NCBI GenBank assembly: GCA_037349105.1 | Contig: JAYJMM010000095.1 | Coordinates: 1,426,001 to 1,490,000, forward strand | Source: Limnomonas spitsbergensis | Lineage: Eukaryota > Chlorophyta > Chlorophyceae > Chlamydomonadales | DNA: 64,000 nt | Reading direction: 5' to 3' | In this document: one piece after another, positions 20,326 through 31,763 of the stretch | Numbering within the stretch: position 1 is the first letter of the stretch | How the letters are laid out: each line of letters opens with the position of its first letter | Program-made: the position numbers and the translations under genes | The notes under the pieces: model-generated | What the model saw: only the letters and a program-made list of their open reading frames with translations | Databases searched by the model: none | What the model was told of the DNA's origin: nothing

Positions 20326-23300
20326 TCAGGGAGGTGAAGAAAGAATGCTCCCTGCTGCCGGGCTGCATGTTGAGGGTAGTCTCGTCGGGGCTATGAGTGC
20401 TGCCTGGGCTGGCCGACTCCCTGAATGCTCCCCAACGCCCCCGCGGCGTCTCTTGGCGGTCCGCTATGCCCCTATCCAGCAGGCCTGTTAGGTCCCTCAA
20501 GGCCTCATCGTGATTGCTACCGCTGAATAGGGGGTGGAGCGTGACTGCTCCCCTGGGGTGCCTTTGCCACCAAAGGCGGACGGTGGCTGCCGGGGCAGAC
20601 CAGTGGGGCAGCAAGATGGATGGGACGCCGTTGTAGTAGGCCGCCTGCTCCACCCGCAACCACTGCTGTAGGCAGCTCTGCAGCCTGCCCTGAGCAAAGG
20701 CTGAGAGGGCGAGGGCCTGCTCGCCTTGCCATGCGGTGGCGCCCGCTTCTGGCGTGCAGTGCGCTGACACGTGCGTTGGGCAGTCGGCTCTTTCCTGGGG
20801 TGCCCACAGCTCGTCCACTATCTCGATGTTTTTGACAGCTGCTGACATCTGTCCTGGCAGCAATGTCCTGTTAAGGGCCATCATCATGATGGTCCACACC
20901 GCCGGGTCTGCTCCTCGAAAGGTGGACACCGCGTGCTCCTCTGCCCGTTCTACGGAGGGGCACCGGACACACTGCACCTGGGTAGCCGTCTTGAAGAAGA
21001 ACCACACGGGCTGGTCATCGCGTGTGGCGTGCATGTGGATCCATGCCCGCGGTACTGGGCTCGGCACGCCCTGCCCCTCCAGGTCCTCGTGGTAGTATGC
21101 CACCGCCAGCCTAACCGGGATAGCTGCCCTGGCGTCACCTGGCTCGTACCCCCAGGGTACCGCCTGGCCCATGACTTCTCTGGCGATGTCCTGCCCCCCA
21201 ATGACAACTGTGGGGCATTGGCGAGGCGCTCCTGGATGGAGGACCCCGGCCCCGTCGTACCCGCTGTGGTCCCTCAGTGCCGCCAAGGCGAATGCCTGCC
21301 TGGCTGCTGCCTGTGTGGGTACGCAGACGGCCTGGTTGGCCAGGCACGGGTGGCTAGCGAGAGTCATGACGCAGTTCTCTGCCCATGGTGTCCGCATGAA
21401 CCCGTCGTGGGCGTGCTGCCACATGCCGTATGCACGGGCCACGTCTGGTATTGCTGAGCTGGTCCGTATCTGCTCCTCTGCTGCGGTGATCCCCTCCTTG
21501 GTCACGCTGCCCGGGAGCTCGCTGACGCAGTTTGCGTAGAGGGGGGTTATCCACGTGGAGCTCATGAACTCCTCCATGGCCGTGCTAGGTCTGATGTAAC
21601 CTCTAATGGCCGCTGCCAGGAGCCCCGCTGTGACAGCGTCCATAGGGAAGACTAACCTTGCTACTGCCTGCAGCGCTGCCTGTCTGTCAACACAGATGAC
21701 TTCCCCCCGCGGTATGCACCAATGGTTTTGCAACCTGCACAGGCCGTCCGCGCCCGCGCCGGGAAGGGTGATCATGGCCTCGGTGGTGGCTACCTCTGGC
21801 ATGTCTGTACCTGCCGGGTACCACTGCACGAAGCATCGCCTAGGCCAGGGCTCGCCAGTCCCTGGGCTCGGTGCGTCGAGGTCCTCTGCGTCTTCTACAG
21901 CGCTGAGGTCGCTGTCTCCCCAGTGGTCTGGGTTCTGCGGCTCCTCTGGGTCCCCCCACTGCTCTCTTCCGCTGGGTGCTTCCTCCTCCACCCATGTCCT
22001 TTCTGTTGATCCGTGCTCTGTCCTGCAGCTGCGGTGCCCGCTGCTTGCGGCCGGGGGCCGGCTGGTGACGCCCCCTGTGGCCCCCTGGGCCTGCAGCATG
22101 GGGCTGCTACCGCTTCCTTCCGCGGAAGCTGCTGGCCTTGGGCCTGCGGTGAGCTCCCCTGCCTCCGGGGTACCTGGGCACAACACGTCGGGGGGGTCGT
22201 AAATGCCCTGGGAAGGGTCGTCTGACTCCCCCTCCTGCCCAGAGGCCTCCCCTGACATCTCGGGGCCCCGGCTGTGGGAGCCGCCTTCTGAATCGCTGTT
22301 GCCCTGATCTTCCCTGGCCCTGAGTGTGGCCAGGAAATTTGCGAGCAAGGCGAGCCACCCCTCTTGAGGGGCTGGTGCTCCCATGCGTCTCAGGTAGTCC
22401 AGGAGTTCTAGGGCATGGGCTGTGCTCTTAGGGGCGTCTGCGGGCATGGTCAGGAGGCCATTGGTGGCAATTGCTTCCACGGCCACCCGCCAATGGTGGA
22501 TTTGCTGGGGCACTTCTCCATTCCGTGCCTCCGTGGCTATCCCCTCTGGGTCTAACCCTGGCTCAAGCTCACGTCCTTCATGAAGGGGCAATGGTTGCCT
22601 TGCCTGCTCTTCCTGCCCCTCTAGGTATGCGTCATCCCACTCCTGCTCAAACCAGGTGTCTGGTTCGTCGAACCCTGGGTCGTGCCCCCTGGGGATGGTG
22701 GCGAAGCACCCATGGGCCCCTTTTCCTGCCCACCTGGGTCCCTCCGGCGGTCCCGGCAGAAAGTTGGCGGGCGGGGCGCCTGCCTGCCTGGCTGCCCATA
22801 CTTCGAATGGTTCGTCCTTGGCTGCCTCGAACAGGTCGCGGAGGCGTTCGCGCTGCTGGCTGCCACTGGGGGGCTCCTCCTGCCTGAAGCGACTGTGTCC
22901 CGGGTTGTCCTGGGCTGGCGCTCGGCCCTCGCCCCCGCCGCTGGGTCTCCAAGGTTGGGCCTGCGTCTGGTTGCACTCGAAGGCGAAGTGGCCGCTGCCT
23001 CCGCACTTGTAGCATGCTTCTTTCTGGGTAGGGGGTGCTCTGCCGGTCCTGCCCCGGGCAGAGTCCTCCAGCGGTGCCCACCTGATCCTCCTGTTCTCCC
23101 CTGGCTCCTCGGCTGTTGATCGCCTAGTGGGGCTGTGGGCCTGGCGTTGCCTGATGGGGCTTCTGGCTCTGCCCTGCGGCCAACGCTCGCCGTGGGGACT
23201 GCGTGCCGCCTCCCCTTCCCAGTGCCCGCCGCTCCTGCCCTCGGGTTCTCTGCTGCAGTGGCGGGGTGGGTTGCCCGGGGTGACGGGACTGCGGCTTCGG

Positions 23301-26300
23301 GTTCTTCTGTTCCGGTTCTTGCCGTCTGGGCTGCTGGCCTCCCTGCCCCTGGGTCGCTGGTTGCCGCCGCTGACGCCCTGCGGGGGTGGGGGTGGCCTTC
23401 TGTCCGGCGATCCCGCCCGAGGCTGTTGTGCGCCGGTCCTTCTGTCCGCCGGTCCCTCCGGCCGGCGTCCGCCCTGGTGCTGCTCGGTGCTTGGGGGCCG
23501 CCGCTCCCTGCTGTGGCTACGGCGCTGTGGGCTCCTTCCCCTTGGCTGACGTTCTTCGGCGCTGGCGCTCCTGGGCGCCCTGCCGCTGTCGGGGTTGTGG
23601 TTTGGGCCGCTGCTTGACCCCCTTGCCCGTGGAGATGGGGTGCGGTTGGCCCTTGCCTTGGGGTGATCGCTCTGCTTGGGCTGAGCTCTATTGTCCCGTA
23701 GAGACTGCAACAGATCCTCCTGGTAGTCCACTAGGGCAGGGTCGTTGAGCTCGTGCAGGACCTCCTGCACCTCAGTGGGCTTACCCCTGGGCGTTCCCTC
23801 TTTGCCGTCCTGTCCTCCTCCCCTGGCTCCTTCGCTTGGTGCCGCGTCCTGCTGCGGGGGCTCGACAGTCTTTTCTGCTGTAGGCTGCTGCTGCCTGGCC
23901 TCCCTTGCCTCGCTGCAGGCCTCCTGCTGGGCTCCACAGGGGCGATGGGGGCCCGGCTCAGGGGCTGCTTCTGTGCCCTTGTACTCCTCCTTGTACCTCC
24001 TTTTGAGCTCATTCACCTCTTTGATCCATCTGGCGCACTCGCCCCTCCACCGGGCCATCTCCCTCTCTGAAGCTCCGTCCGCCATTGCCCGGGCCTGTTC
24101 CGTCTTGAAGGAATATATGTCTGCCTCCCTGCTGGCGATTTTCTGCCTGGCTGCGGTCCGGATGGCCCTGCTCAGGACCTGGACCTGGGCCTCCAGGCTG
24201 CTGACGACGGCTGCCCTGGGAACGTCCTTGTCCGCCTGCAGCTCAGTCTCCGAGTCGGTAATTCCCTCATCGCTGGAGCTGGTGTCCCGAGTGTGCGTAG
24301 CCGGGGAGCCTGGCTGGCAGCTGCCTCTGCTGTACGTGTCTTCTCCCCGGCCCGGCTCGCTCTCCAGGAGCTCCCCTAGCCGCCGCTCGCATTCCTGGTC
24401 CGTATGCGATCTGCGCATGTCGCAATACGCGCAGGGGCCGTCCCTGTTGCGCAGGGTACTCCTGACCTCCTGTCGGGCGGTGTGCTCCTGCTCCATGGCT
24501 AGCCTCGCCTTGTCCCGTGCTGCTACGGGAGGGTCCACGGCTTTGCCGTCCTTGTCTCGTGCTGCTACGGAGGGGCCCACGGCTTTGCCGCCCTTGTCTC
24601 CGCTGATGGACCGGCTCCCGGTACCCCTGGTACCGTCCGGGTCCGCCGGCGCTGCGTGAGCCTGGGTACTGGCTACTGGGCCTGCCTCTCGCGCTGCAGC
24701 GGGGGTGGTTCCCTTTTGCCCTGCTTGCTGGCGTGCTGCCTCAGTACCTGCGCCACGGGCCCCCTTGGCCCTGGCCTGCCTGGCCCCTTCTGGTGCGGGT
24801 AGACGGACGACGCGGTTTGCGACGACTGTGGTTTGCGTCGCAGGGCCGCCTCCTGTACCTGTCACCATGGCACATTGTGGGGTTAAGTCTGGGTTCATCT
24901 CGCCCCAATCTGCCGGCCACTCCTCAGGCACCCAGGCGGGGTCGTCCAAGCCTGCCCAAGTTGCCGCGGCCGCCTGGTGGGCTCCTGCTGGTGATATCAG
25001 TTCTAGCGGCAGGGTAAGCCCGTCGGCCCCCCCCTGAGGGAACAGGGTTAGGCGCCCTGCTGCTTCTAGGATTCCCCCATACTTGAGGAATTCGGGGTTC
25101 CCCACCAGGTGCTCATACGCGTCAGGAGGCGTCTTGACCACCCTGACCGCTGCTTTCTCCACGATCGCATTCGGGCTTCCATACCCGTACACGACGTAGA
25201 TGAACAGAATCCCGTATAGGTCTGCTCCTGCATTATCGGTTGTCCTGATCTTTTCATCCGTCCGTACCAGCTTGGCCCCCATGGCTACCAGCTGTTCTGC
25301 TATGTTGACGGTGATGACATGGCATGAACATGCCGTGTCCATCAGTGCCTTCTGGGCCACCAACACCTTCCCTTTCACCATGAGGCCTACGCACTGGCTG
25401 TAGTCTCGCCTGTCGTTTGTGAAGTATTGCAGCCTCGGGCTGACGGTGATCTTACGACCCTGACCTATCCAGCCCGGCTCACCACGGACAGGCGTGACTC
25501 CCATGGGCATGGTGGTGTGCGCCAGCGCTGTAAGTCGTTCGTTGATGTAGCCCACCTGCGCACGGACATCGCACAGGCCGTCAGCTAGTCGCCTAAGAGC
25601 AAGCCTTTTTTCTCCCTTCCTGGAAGGGTGTTCAATAACCACCGGCTCCTCCTCCTCCTCACTGCTAGAGGAGGGTCTAAAGGACCGTGGCCTGGCGTTG
25701 TGGGCGGCCTGCTTGTACTCTCCAGGCTTGGGTGCCAGCCCGACCTGCGTCAGTAGGGCCACGGACTCGCTGAGCATTTCGGCCACCGTTTGGTGCCACC
25801 CATCCGGCTCAGCGAGCGCGGAGGGGCCAGAAAGGTGGGACAGATGAGCTGACTGCTGGCCATGCCCCGCCTGCCCCTGCGGCTGCCTCTGGGCCGGCCT
25901 GCCTCCTTGGTTTCTGTCATATGTCCTGTTGGCGGGTGGCCCCTGCGGTCTTGGAGGCGGCGGGTACTGCTGTTGAGGCGGCCGCGCCTGCCCCGTGGTG
26001 ATGTCAGTGGCCAGGGGAGCAAGGCGGCGTTCGTCTCTAGCCCTGGGAGTCCTGCAGTCCCTTGCCAGGTGGTCCATGCTGCCGCATTGGAAGCAGGCTT
26101 TGGGGGCGCCCCCAGTGCTGTGGGTGCTGGTTGTCAAGGCTGTGGCTTGGTCGGCCCACGTGACGCCCTTGGCTCTGCTTTCCTGCCTGGCAGGCTGGTT
26201 GCTGTTCTGGTATGGCGTAGCTCCTGGCCCATCCCCTCTGGGCCTGGCTTCCCACTGGCTGGGCCGATCTCGTCTGCCGCGTCCCGCCTGCTGCTCCCCC

Positions 26301-26490
26301 TGGCTCCTCTGCTGATGGTCTCCTGGCCCCTGCCTGGTGTCCATGGCAGCTAGGTCCCCCAATTCCAGGGCGAACCTCTCCCACAGCAGCACCTGCTGCG
26401 TCAGGACCTCTACCTGGGCCTCGTCTGTCTTGTGCAGGTATCCTGGCACGGTCATGATAAAAGCTGTCAGCTTCACTCTGACTGCCCCCC
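20318..26490 (-). CDS. Gag C-terminus/nucleocapsid, protease-like motif, long linker and an unknown domain
   Basis: The first about 60 codons complete the capsid-like region, followed by a CCHC knuckle CFQCGSMDHLARDC (26054-26095). Around 25321-25350 the frame reads ALMDTACSC, a DT[AG]x-type aspartic-protease active site within a plausible retropepsin region. Then comes a huge Pro/Arg/Ser/Gln-rich linker with two more knuckle-like motifs: CAYCDMRRSHTDQEC (24389-24433) and CYKCGGSGHFAFEC (22973-23014). The last about 500 codons (21840-20345) are less biased and look globular (FVQWYPAGTDM ... AVPWGYEPGDARAAIPVRLAVAYYH ... VWFFFKTATQVQCVRC). I do not recognise that domain. The frame runs uninterrupted for more than 2000 codons. 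Confidence 0.75.
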
Positions 26491-29129
26491 GGCAGCCCTT
26501 CGTAGAACATGTGGGCCACCGAATGCCTCCTGCCGAAGTGGTCCACTGCGTCTCTGGAGATTTGCAACAGCTCTGCTGTAGACATGACTCGAAAGGCAAA
26601 TGCTTCCACGGTCTCCTCTGGCTTGACGCCTGGATCCAAGGTGATCTTGACCCCTAGCTTGAGGCCGGTGATTGCTGCCCTCTCATCTGAAGTTGGCTTG
26701 CCCACCTCCCTTTGGACCACCCTGATCCACAGGGTGAGTAAGGATACCTCGCAGGGCGGCTCAACCGCCGGGGCTCTCCATGCCTCCTGGATCCGCTCGA
26801 CCTCCCTGGAAGCTTTGTCTCCTTGGGGTGCTGATCGTATGGCGACCACCAGTGGTCCCACGCAGGCCGGCTTGGCTGTCCACATGCCCACCAAGGAGCG
26901 GACCAACAGGGCCATGGCTGAGGGGGACTGGCAAAACCCTGCAATCTCTCCTGCCACCACTGCCAGGGCTGGCGGCTCGTCCGATAAAGCCAGGCGGTTG
27001 TGCGAGCCCCAAGAGCTGCAGGCTTGGCAGTATTGCCTGGCTGCGACTGCCCCCGGTTGGGACATGTCCAGCACTGGCACATTGCCCTGAATGTTGGGGA
27101 TCTTGGTGAACCGCGTTCCCCCAGCCAACTGCAGGATCATCTGTTGCTGCAGCCGTATGTTTGTCTCCGCTTGTTCCTGGGTTAACCTTTCCCTTCTTTG
27201 TCTCGCAGATTCCCTGCCGGAGCCTGGGCCGTGCCCCTCTGTATCTACCGAGCCTGATATGCTGGGGTCCGAGCCAGATCCGCCGCCGCCGTTCCTGGTC
27301 GGGCCTTGCCTGCGCCGATCCCGCTGGTCTCTGCGGCCTGCGCTCAGGTGGGATTGCCCTCCGCCGGATGGCCTGCTGCCCTCCGAAGGCTGCCTTGCTG
27401 GGTCCTGGCGCCTACCCCCCTCTGACTCCGCCTGCCTGCTGGGCTGGTAGCTGCCATGCCTGCTGGGCTGCGTTCCACCCGTGTACTCCCTTGCCTCGGA
27501 AGCTGACAGGCAGTCGTCCCTGCTTTCCTGTCTTTGCTGGTAGTCTCCCCCTGTGGAGCCTGCCGGGTTGATTTCCTGAACGACCCGCCTTCCTTGGCTG
27601 GGGCCTTGGCTCCTCTCCGGCCTGCCGTGTGCCTGTGCTGCTTGTCCTCGCAAGAACTCAGCAATGTGGTCCACCTGGCTTTCTTGGCCGCTGTGCTGAT
27701 CCACGAAGCGCAACAGGTCGTGAGATTCTTGCCTGCTGGCCCTTCTTGGCGCTGGGTCTTGCTGGAAGCCGGTTGTCCTGGGTTGTTCGCTGGCCGCTGG
27801 GCTGCTGGGTCTGGGTCTGCGCTCTACGTCCAGCCGCTGGTTCCGGAGGCTGGGCTCACTGCTGGCTTCCAGGCGCTCCCATCTGGCTTGGCTTGCAGCG
27901 GGAATGGTCCCTTCCGTCTGCTGCTGCCATTGCCCCTCCCTGCGGTTGTCTTGCTGCAGTCTGGATGCCTCGAACCCTTCCCACTCCTCGAGCTCCCCTT
28001 GCTCTGATTCTGGCTCCTCCAGATCCCCTGCTGTGCCGTTGCACCACCCGTCGGCAAAGGCCTTGACAGCCAGGGCCGCCTCTGGCCCTGCTGCTCCTCT
28101 GGACACTCTGCGCAGGGCCGCCAGCAGCGATGCCCGGTCCTGCCCTGTGTGTGGGATGCCCATAAGGGCCTTTGTTGCCCATTCCGCCAGGTGGTGGCTT
28201 TGGAACTCCTCGATAGCCTGGGTCTGATCGCTGAGGTGGACGAAACACCTGGAGCACACCTGCTGCCATAGCCGCGCTGCCCATTGCAAGATGTCTGCCC
28301 ATCCGATGGGCTGGAGTCCTGGTGGTTCTGCCGCACCCGGCTGGCTTACGCTCCCTGCGCGTTCTCCCACTGCCGGGCGCCGCTCCCCTGGGATAGGCGT
28401 CCACTCTGGATTGCTGAAATATCCGTAAAGGCTGTTAGCCTGGCCGCTGCCCTCCTTTTCCCTGCTGTTGCCCTCTGCCACGGCCTCCTGTCTTGGCCTG
28501 TTTGCACTGGCTGGGAATCTGGACTGGGGTGTGCCGTATGTCGATGCCTCTGTTGCTTCCTCTGCCGGGATACGGGGCGGCCTTGCCTGTTTCACCCTGT
28601 GCAGATCTGGCCTGGGCGGGATTCCCGTTGGCGCCTGCATTCCTCCGTGCTGATCTGGCGGCACCACCTTGGCGTGTGGACCAGCCCGCGGCTGCCATAC
28701 TCTGGTAGCCTGCGTTGTCGTGGCCTGTGTGTCGCTGTATTTCTGCAGCTCCCGCAGCCCCATTGTTGTTCCTGCTGACTCCCCTTGGGACTGCTGTTCG
28801 CTGGATCTCGTCCGCTCCATCCCGACCACTGTTGACTGGACCATCCCCCTGACCACTGCGGGTTCAAGCTGGGGCTCCTGGTCTGGTCTGGGCTCAGCCT
28901 CGCCTCCTTCCCTTTCTGCCTCCGCAGGCAGGTCATCCGGAGGTCGTGCTGGCCCGCCACCCTCTCCTACACCACCGGTCTGAGACCTCACAGTGGGTGG
29001 CTCTGAGGTCGGGTCCAGGGACTCATCGTCGGAAACCGGCCATTGCTCTTCCTCCTGGCTTGGGCCAGGGGGGATGCGCGCGATGCCACCTCGTCCGATA
29101 CCCCTGCGTGTCACTTGAACATGCACCAT
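26485..29129 (-). CDS. Gag, N-terminal and capsid part
   Basis: The N-terminal two thirds are Gln/Arg/Ser/Gly-rich and probably disordered. From about 27110 the frame becomes globular (FTKIPNIQGNVPVLDMSQPG ... ETVEAFAFRVMSTAELLQI ... HMFYEGLPG), compatible with a Ty3-type capsid. I place the start at the ATG of MVHVQVTRRG (29129-29127): the open frame extends upstream to 29207 and beyond but shows no ATG before a TGA. A +1 change at the six-base run 26485-26490 is needed to reach the rest of the capsid and the CCHC knuckle. It falls inside the capsid, so it is unlikely to be a normal gag-pol boundary. Confidence 0.7.
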
Positions 29130-30010
29130 ACCCGCATCCAAGGTTTGGGGGCTGTTGGCCCCTTGGACCTTGTTTTCCCTTATGCCTGCATATTCACCTT
29201 CTGACAATCCAATGGCAATTTGCCTAGCTTCTTCTGCTACGGCTGCATTGATGGGTCATGGGTGTCATGGGGTCATTTCCCGGTTCCATTCCTCTCACTC
29301 GCGCACTGCGTCTTGCAGCTTCTGGGTGCAGGTGACGATCAGGATCTACAACTGCGTCCTGCATTGTACTATTGCTGGGTGCTGAGCAGCTGTGCCGGCT
29401 CGCTGTGTGGGCTCACAGCAACTGGTCACTAGCTCAAAGCCTGCTTCCGTTCTCCTCTACCTTCTGCAGGCTGGTTAGGCGGTGCTAGACAGGTCAAGCA
29501 CGGGTAAATTTTTTTAAACTGGTTCTGGCGGGTATTTTCACCTTCTGGACTGCTGTCTCGTCCGCTATCTTGCCGGTCTCGTCCGCTATTCCTCCGCTGA
29601 TTCGTTGCGCAGCCTCCTCCTCAATCTCCGCAGGTCCCGTTCGGGCTGCAATCTGCAGCTTCGGATAATCCTGCACACAGTCTTGGGTCGCCGCTTTTAA
29701 ACTCGGATCCCGGATCCTTGCTTACTTCTGTTAACACGCAGGTTGTGCACTCTACCACGGATGCAGGCCACGTGCACATGCAATATCAGCTGGGTTTATA
29801 ACTCCTCAGCCTGATCTTCAAGCTACGTCTGCTTCTGGGTTGCCACGCCCAGCGCAAGCAGGGATTGACTTGGGTTCTATGGAGAATCCTCTGCTAAGTG
29901 ATTTCGAGCTGTCCAAGGCAGATCACTGCCTTCAAAAAGAAATTCAAGTTCACAGCACATGCACCTTTAGCATGATTCGCTGGATCAAGCTGATCAGGCT
30001 TAGACCCACT
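29130..30010 (-). other. 5' leader of the retroelement
   Basis: About 0.9 kb between the primer-binding site and the Gag start. No conserved coding was seen; short open frames lack motifs. It presumably holds packaging and dimerisation signals. Confidence 0.5.
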
Positions 30011-30028
30011 TCGTCCTTTTAAGTGGAC
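30011..30028 (-). promoter_or_regulatory. Putative self-priming primer-binding site
   Basis: Directly internal to the B segment, the coding strand reads GTCCACTTAAAAGGACGA. Its complement lies inside B at 30446-30464 (plus strand GTCCACTTAAAAGGAACGA): 15 uninterrupted pairs plus three more after a one-base bulge. I see no convincing tRNA 3'-end complement here. The arrangement matches self-primed elements (Tf1/sushi type), in which the RNA 5' end folds back onto the site. Confidence 0.6.
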
Positions 30029-30672
30029 ACGCGATGGTTGCTTCGGGTCCGTGGCGGACTTCTTCCCCACTGAGTGGCGGACACCTACGGGCGGACTCAG
30101 CGTCTACACGCTGGCCGCGAATGCGCTGCGCGTTAAGCTGTGGCTGGAACTTCTAGATGACAGGCGCGGAGCTGGTCGCTTGTAGAGCTGAGACTAATGG
30201 CCTGTCGGGTCGCGAACCCTGCAGGTCGTTATGAGTCACTTACCGCGTGTAGCGGGCGAAGCCGTAGCCGTAGACTGCGGACGACGTAGTCCTAGGTAGG
30301 GCAGGGCTTCGGGTTAGGTGTTCTCGAGCTTGCTAGATGGCGGGGTCGCTGATCTAGGCTTGACTGGCTTAGTGTTACTGGCTTTGATGCACTTCACTGG
30401 GTAGGTCTCCGAGATCTAGCCGGTGCTGGTTACAAATAGAGGCCTGTCCACTTAAAAGGAACGAAGTAAGGGACAGTGGGCAAGCCGGGATACAATGTCC
30501 CGGCAAGCCCTTATTACTAAGGTACGGAAAATCCTGGCCTCCGGTCTTCCCGAAAGTGGGAAGCTGGGCGTCTAACCCTAAAAAGGGGGCTCTGCAGGGA
30601 AGCTGCGGAGTCTACGGGGACGCGTCAGCGGTCCCTACGGTTTTGGCACGTATACTGCATTATACCGTGACA
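30029..30672 (-). repeat. Isolated B segment (5' end of the element)
   Basis: 644 bp with no indels relative to the B parts of the left copies and only three substitutions against copy 2 (near 30120, 30375 and 30527). Its outer end is GACA followed by the CCAG duplication. It lacks the A segment that a normal 5' LTR would contain; that A lies alone at 11518-11726. Confidence 0.92.
30430..30464 (-). promoter_or_regulatory. Putative RNA start and TGTAA polyadenylation signal inside B
   Basis: If the RNA begins at the primer-complementary segment (about 30464, coding direction leftward), then TGTAA on the coding strand (30434-30430) lies about 30 nt downstream. That would give a short R region ending near 30415. 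A TAATAA-like AT-rich spot (30508-30522) lies some 45-55 nt upstream of the proposed start. Both are inferences from position. Confidence 0.35.
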
Positions 30673-31303
30673 CCAGCCATAGAACATGACGAAGTTGCAA
30701 AAGAGTTCGGTTGGCCGCCTCCTAGGAAAATTAAGATGGAAAGAAGAAGATCTAAGTGAAATTGTATAAGTCTGTGTAAAAACTGTGTGATGCGTGAGCG
30801 ACACTTCAATGAGATTAAGTTTTTTTAATTGTGAACTGGGTGAGACACTATGTGTTGCGTAATTGAAGTGAGTAAAGTGTTTAAAACGTGTGAACTGTGT
30901 TGTATAAATCATTGAGATGAGTACCGGGTGTGAAACTTCTGTAAGTGAGCGATTTTAATGATGCATAAGTAATCTAGAAACAATGATACAAACATATGGA
31001 GACCAGAGAAAGGAATTGTGCTAATCAAGGGGACAGTCTTCCCATCAAGGACGGTCTTCCCAATAAGGGACTGAAACATGAGCATGGGGATATCCAATTA
31101 ATCTGCGGCTGGCTGCTGCATGGGAGCAAGGGCCTGGCTGCTTCATGCAGTTGGCTACTTGAGGTCATGGTATGAACAGCGAATACCTTTCCGATGGGCG
31201 CACTCTAGCTTAGCCTGGCCTGGCCTGGCATCCTGTGGCAGTGGTATAGGGCCGTCATGACGCGGCACGGAAGGGACTTCAAACCCTGAACCCACCTTGC
31301 AGG
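30673..31303. other. Right flank of the retroelement
   Basis: Begins with the second CCAG copy (30673-30676) and the continuation of the interrupted 132-bp repeat. The DNA is clearly more AT-rich than the retroelement. No supported gene was seen. Confidence 0.5.
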
Positions 31304-31367
31304 ATGGTCCTTCAAGACCTTGAGCAGGTGATAAGGGGAAAACCTTGACACCCGACCCCCTCTTGCA

Positions 31368-31763
31368 GAGTGGTCCTTCAGCAGCTCGAGGAAGCGCGCA
31401 GCTTACTTGCCAAACGCTCCGTGCAGACCAGCCCACAGACTGTCGTCTCCCCCGCTAGCAGTACTGCAACTGCGACCCTGTTGCTCCAGGTCAAAGCGCT
31501 GGAGGAGGAGGTGAGGGTCAGGGACAAGGAGCTGCTGGCCCTCAGGACGCTAAGCCAGGGGCAGCTACCTCATCAGCCCCGGACCCCTGACACACTGCCT
31601 GGCCCTTTGGCAGCAAGAGGTTTGCTGGGGGTCAGCCAGGCGGGGCAATTTGGTGGTATCGCGCAACTTGGAGGTGCTGAAGAGTCTGTGCTGCAGGCGA
31701 GGCTGCGCGAGTGGGAGCGGGGCCTGTTGCAGCAGCAGCTCGCTTCGGCCGCCGCTGCGCTGA
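31368..31763 (+). CDS. Partial gene: exon encoding a coiled-coil segment
   Basis: After an acceptor (CTTGCAG) the frame reads VVLQQLEEARSLLAKRSVQ ... LQVKALEEEVRVRDKELLALRTL, a heptad-rich coiled coil. A Gly/Gln-rich part follows, ending LQARLREWERGLLQQQLASAAAAL. Coding-like GC-rich composition stops sharply at about 31763, where retrotransposon-derived sequence on the other strand begins, so the exon is probably truncated by that insertion. A short similar piece, MVLQDLEQ, with its own acceptor and donor lies just upstream (31304-31327). Product unknown. Confidence 0.5.

Larger units (their letters stand above)
9808..30672 (-). mobile_element. Giant Ty3/Gypsy-type retrotransposon with DNA methyltransferase, PHD fingers and split direct repeats
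   Basis: A 20,865-bp insertion bounded by TGTC/GACA and the CCAG duplication. In coding (minus) direction: B segment (30672-30029), primer-binding site, leader, a polyprotein frame of about 16.4 kb (29129-12714), a 3' UTR with a minisatellite, a purine tract, then A-B, A-B, A. Pol order is RT, RNase H, cytosine methyltransferase, integrase, PHD. The two B segments differ at only 3-4 of 644 positions, so the insertion is young. The HHCC/DDE integrase and RT-RH-IN order place it in Ty3/Gypsy, but the repeat layout is that of split-direct-repeat elements such as PAT or Chlamydomonas TOC1, which are DIRS-like and use tyrosine recombinases. No tyrosine recombinase was seen. Methyltransferase-carrying retrotransposons are known from dinoflagellates and charophytes. 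Confidence 0.88.

Noticed and set aside
26037..26484. Continuation of the first Gag frame to its own TAG
   Set aside because: Beyond 26485 this frame is out of phase with the capsid continuation and the CCHC knuckle, which lie in the +1 frame.
17780..28983. Many plus-strand frames of 100-300 codons across the retroelement
   Set aside because: Shadows of the GC-rich minus-strand polyprotein; they lack motifs and start arbitrarily.
9808..30672. Classification as a DIRS element
   Set aside because: Despite the split repeats, the coding part has retroviral HHCC/DDE integrase and Gypsy RT-RH, a target duplication is present, and no tyrosine recombinase was seen.
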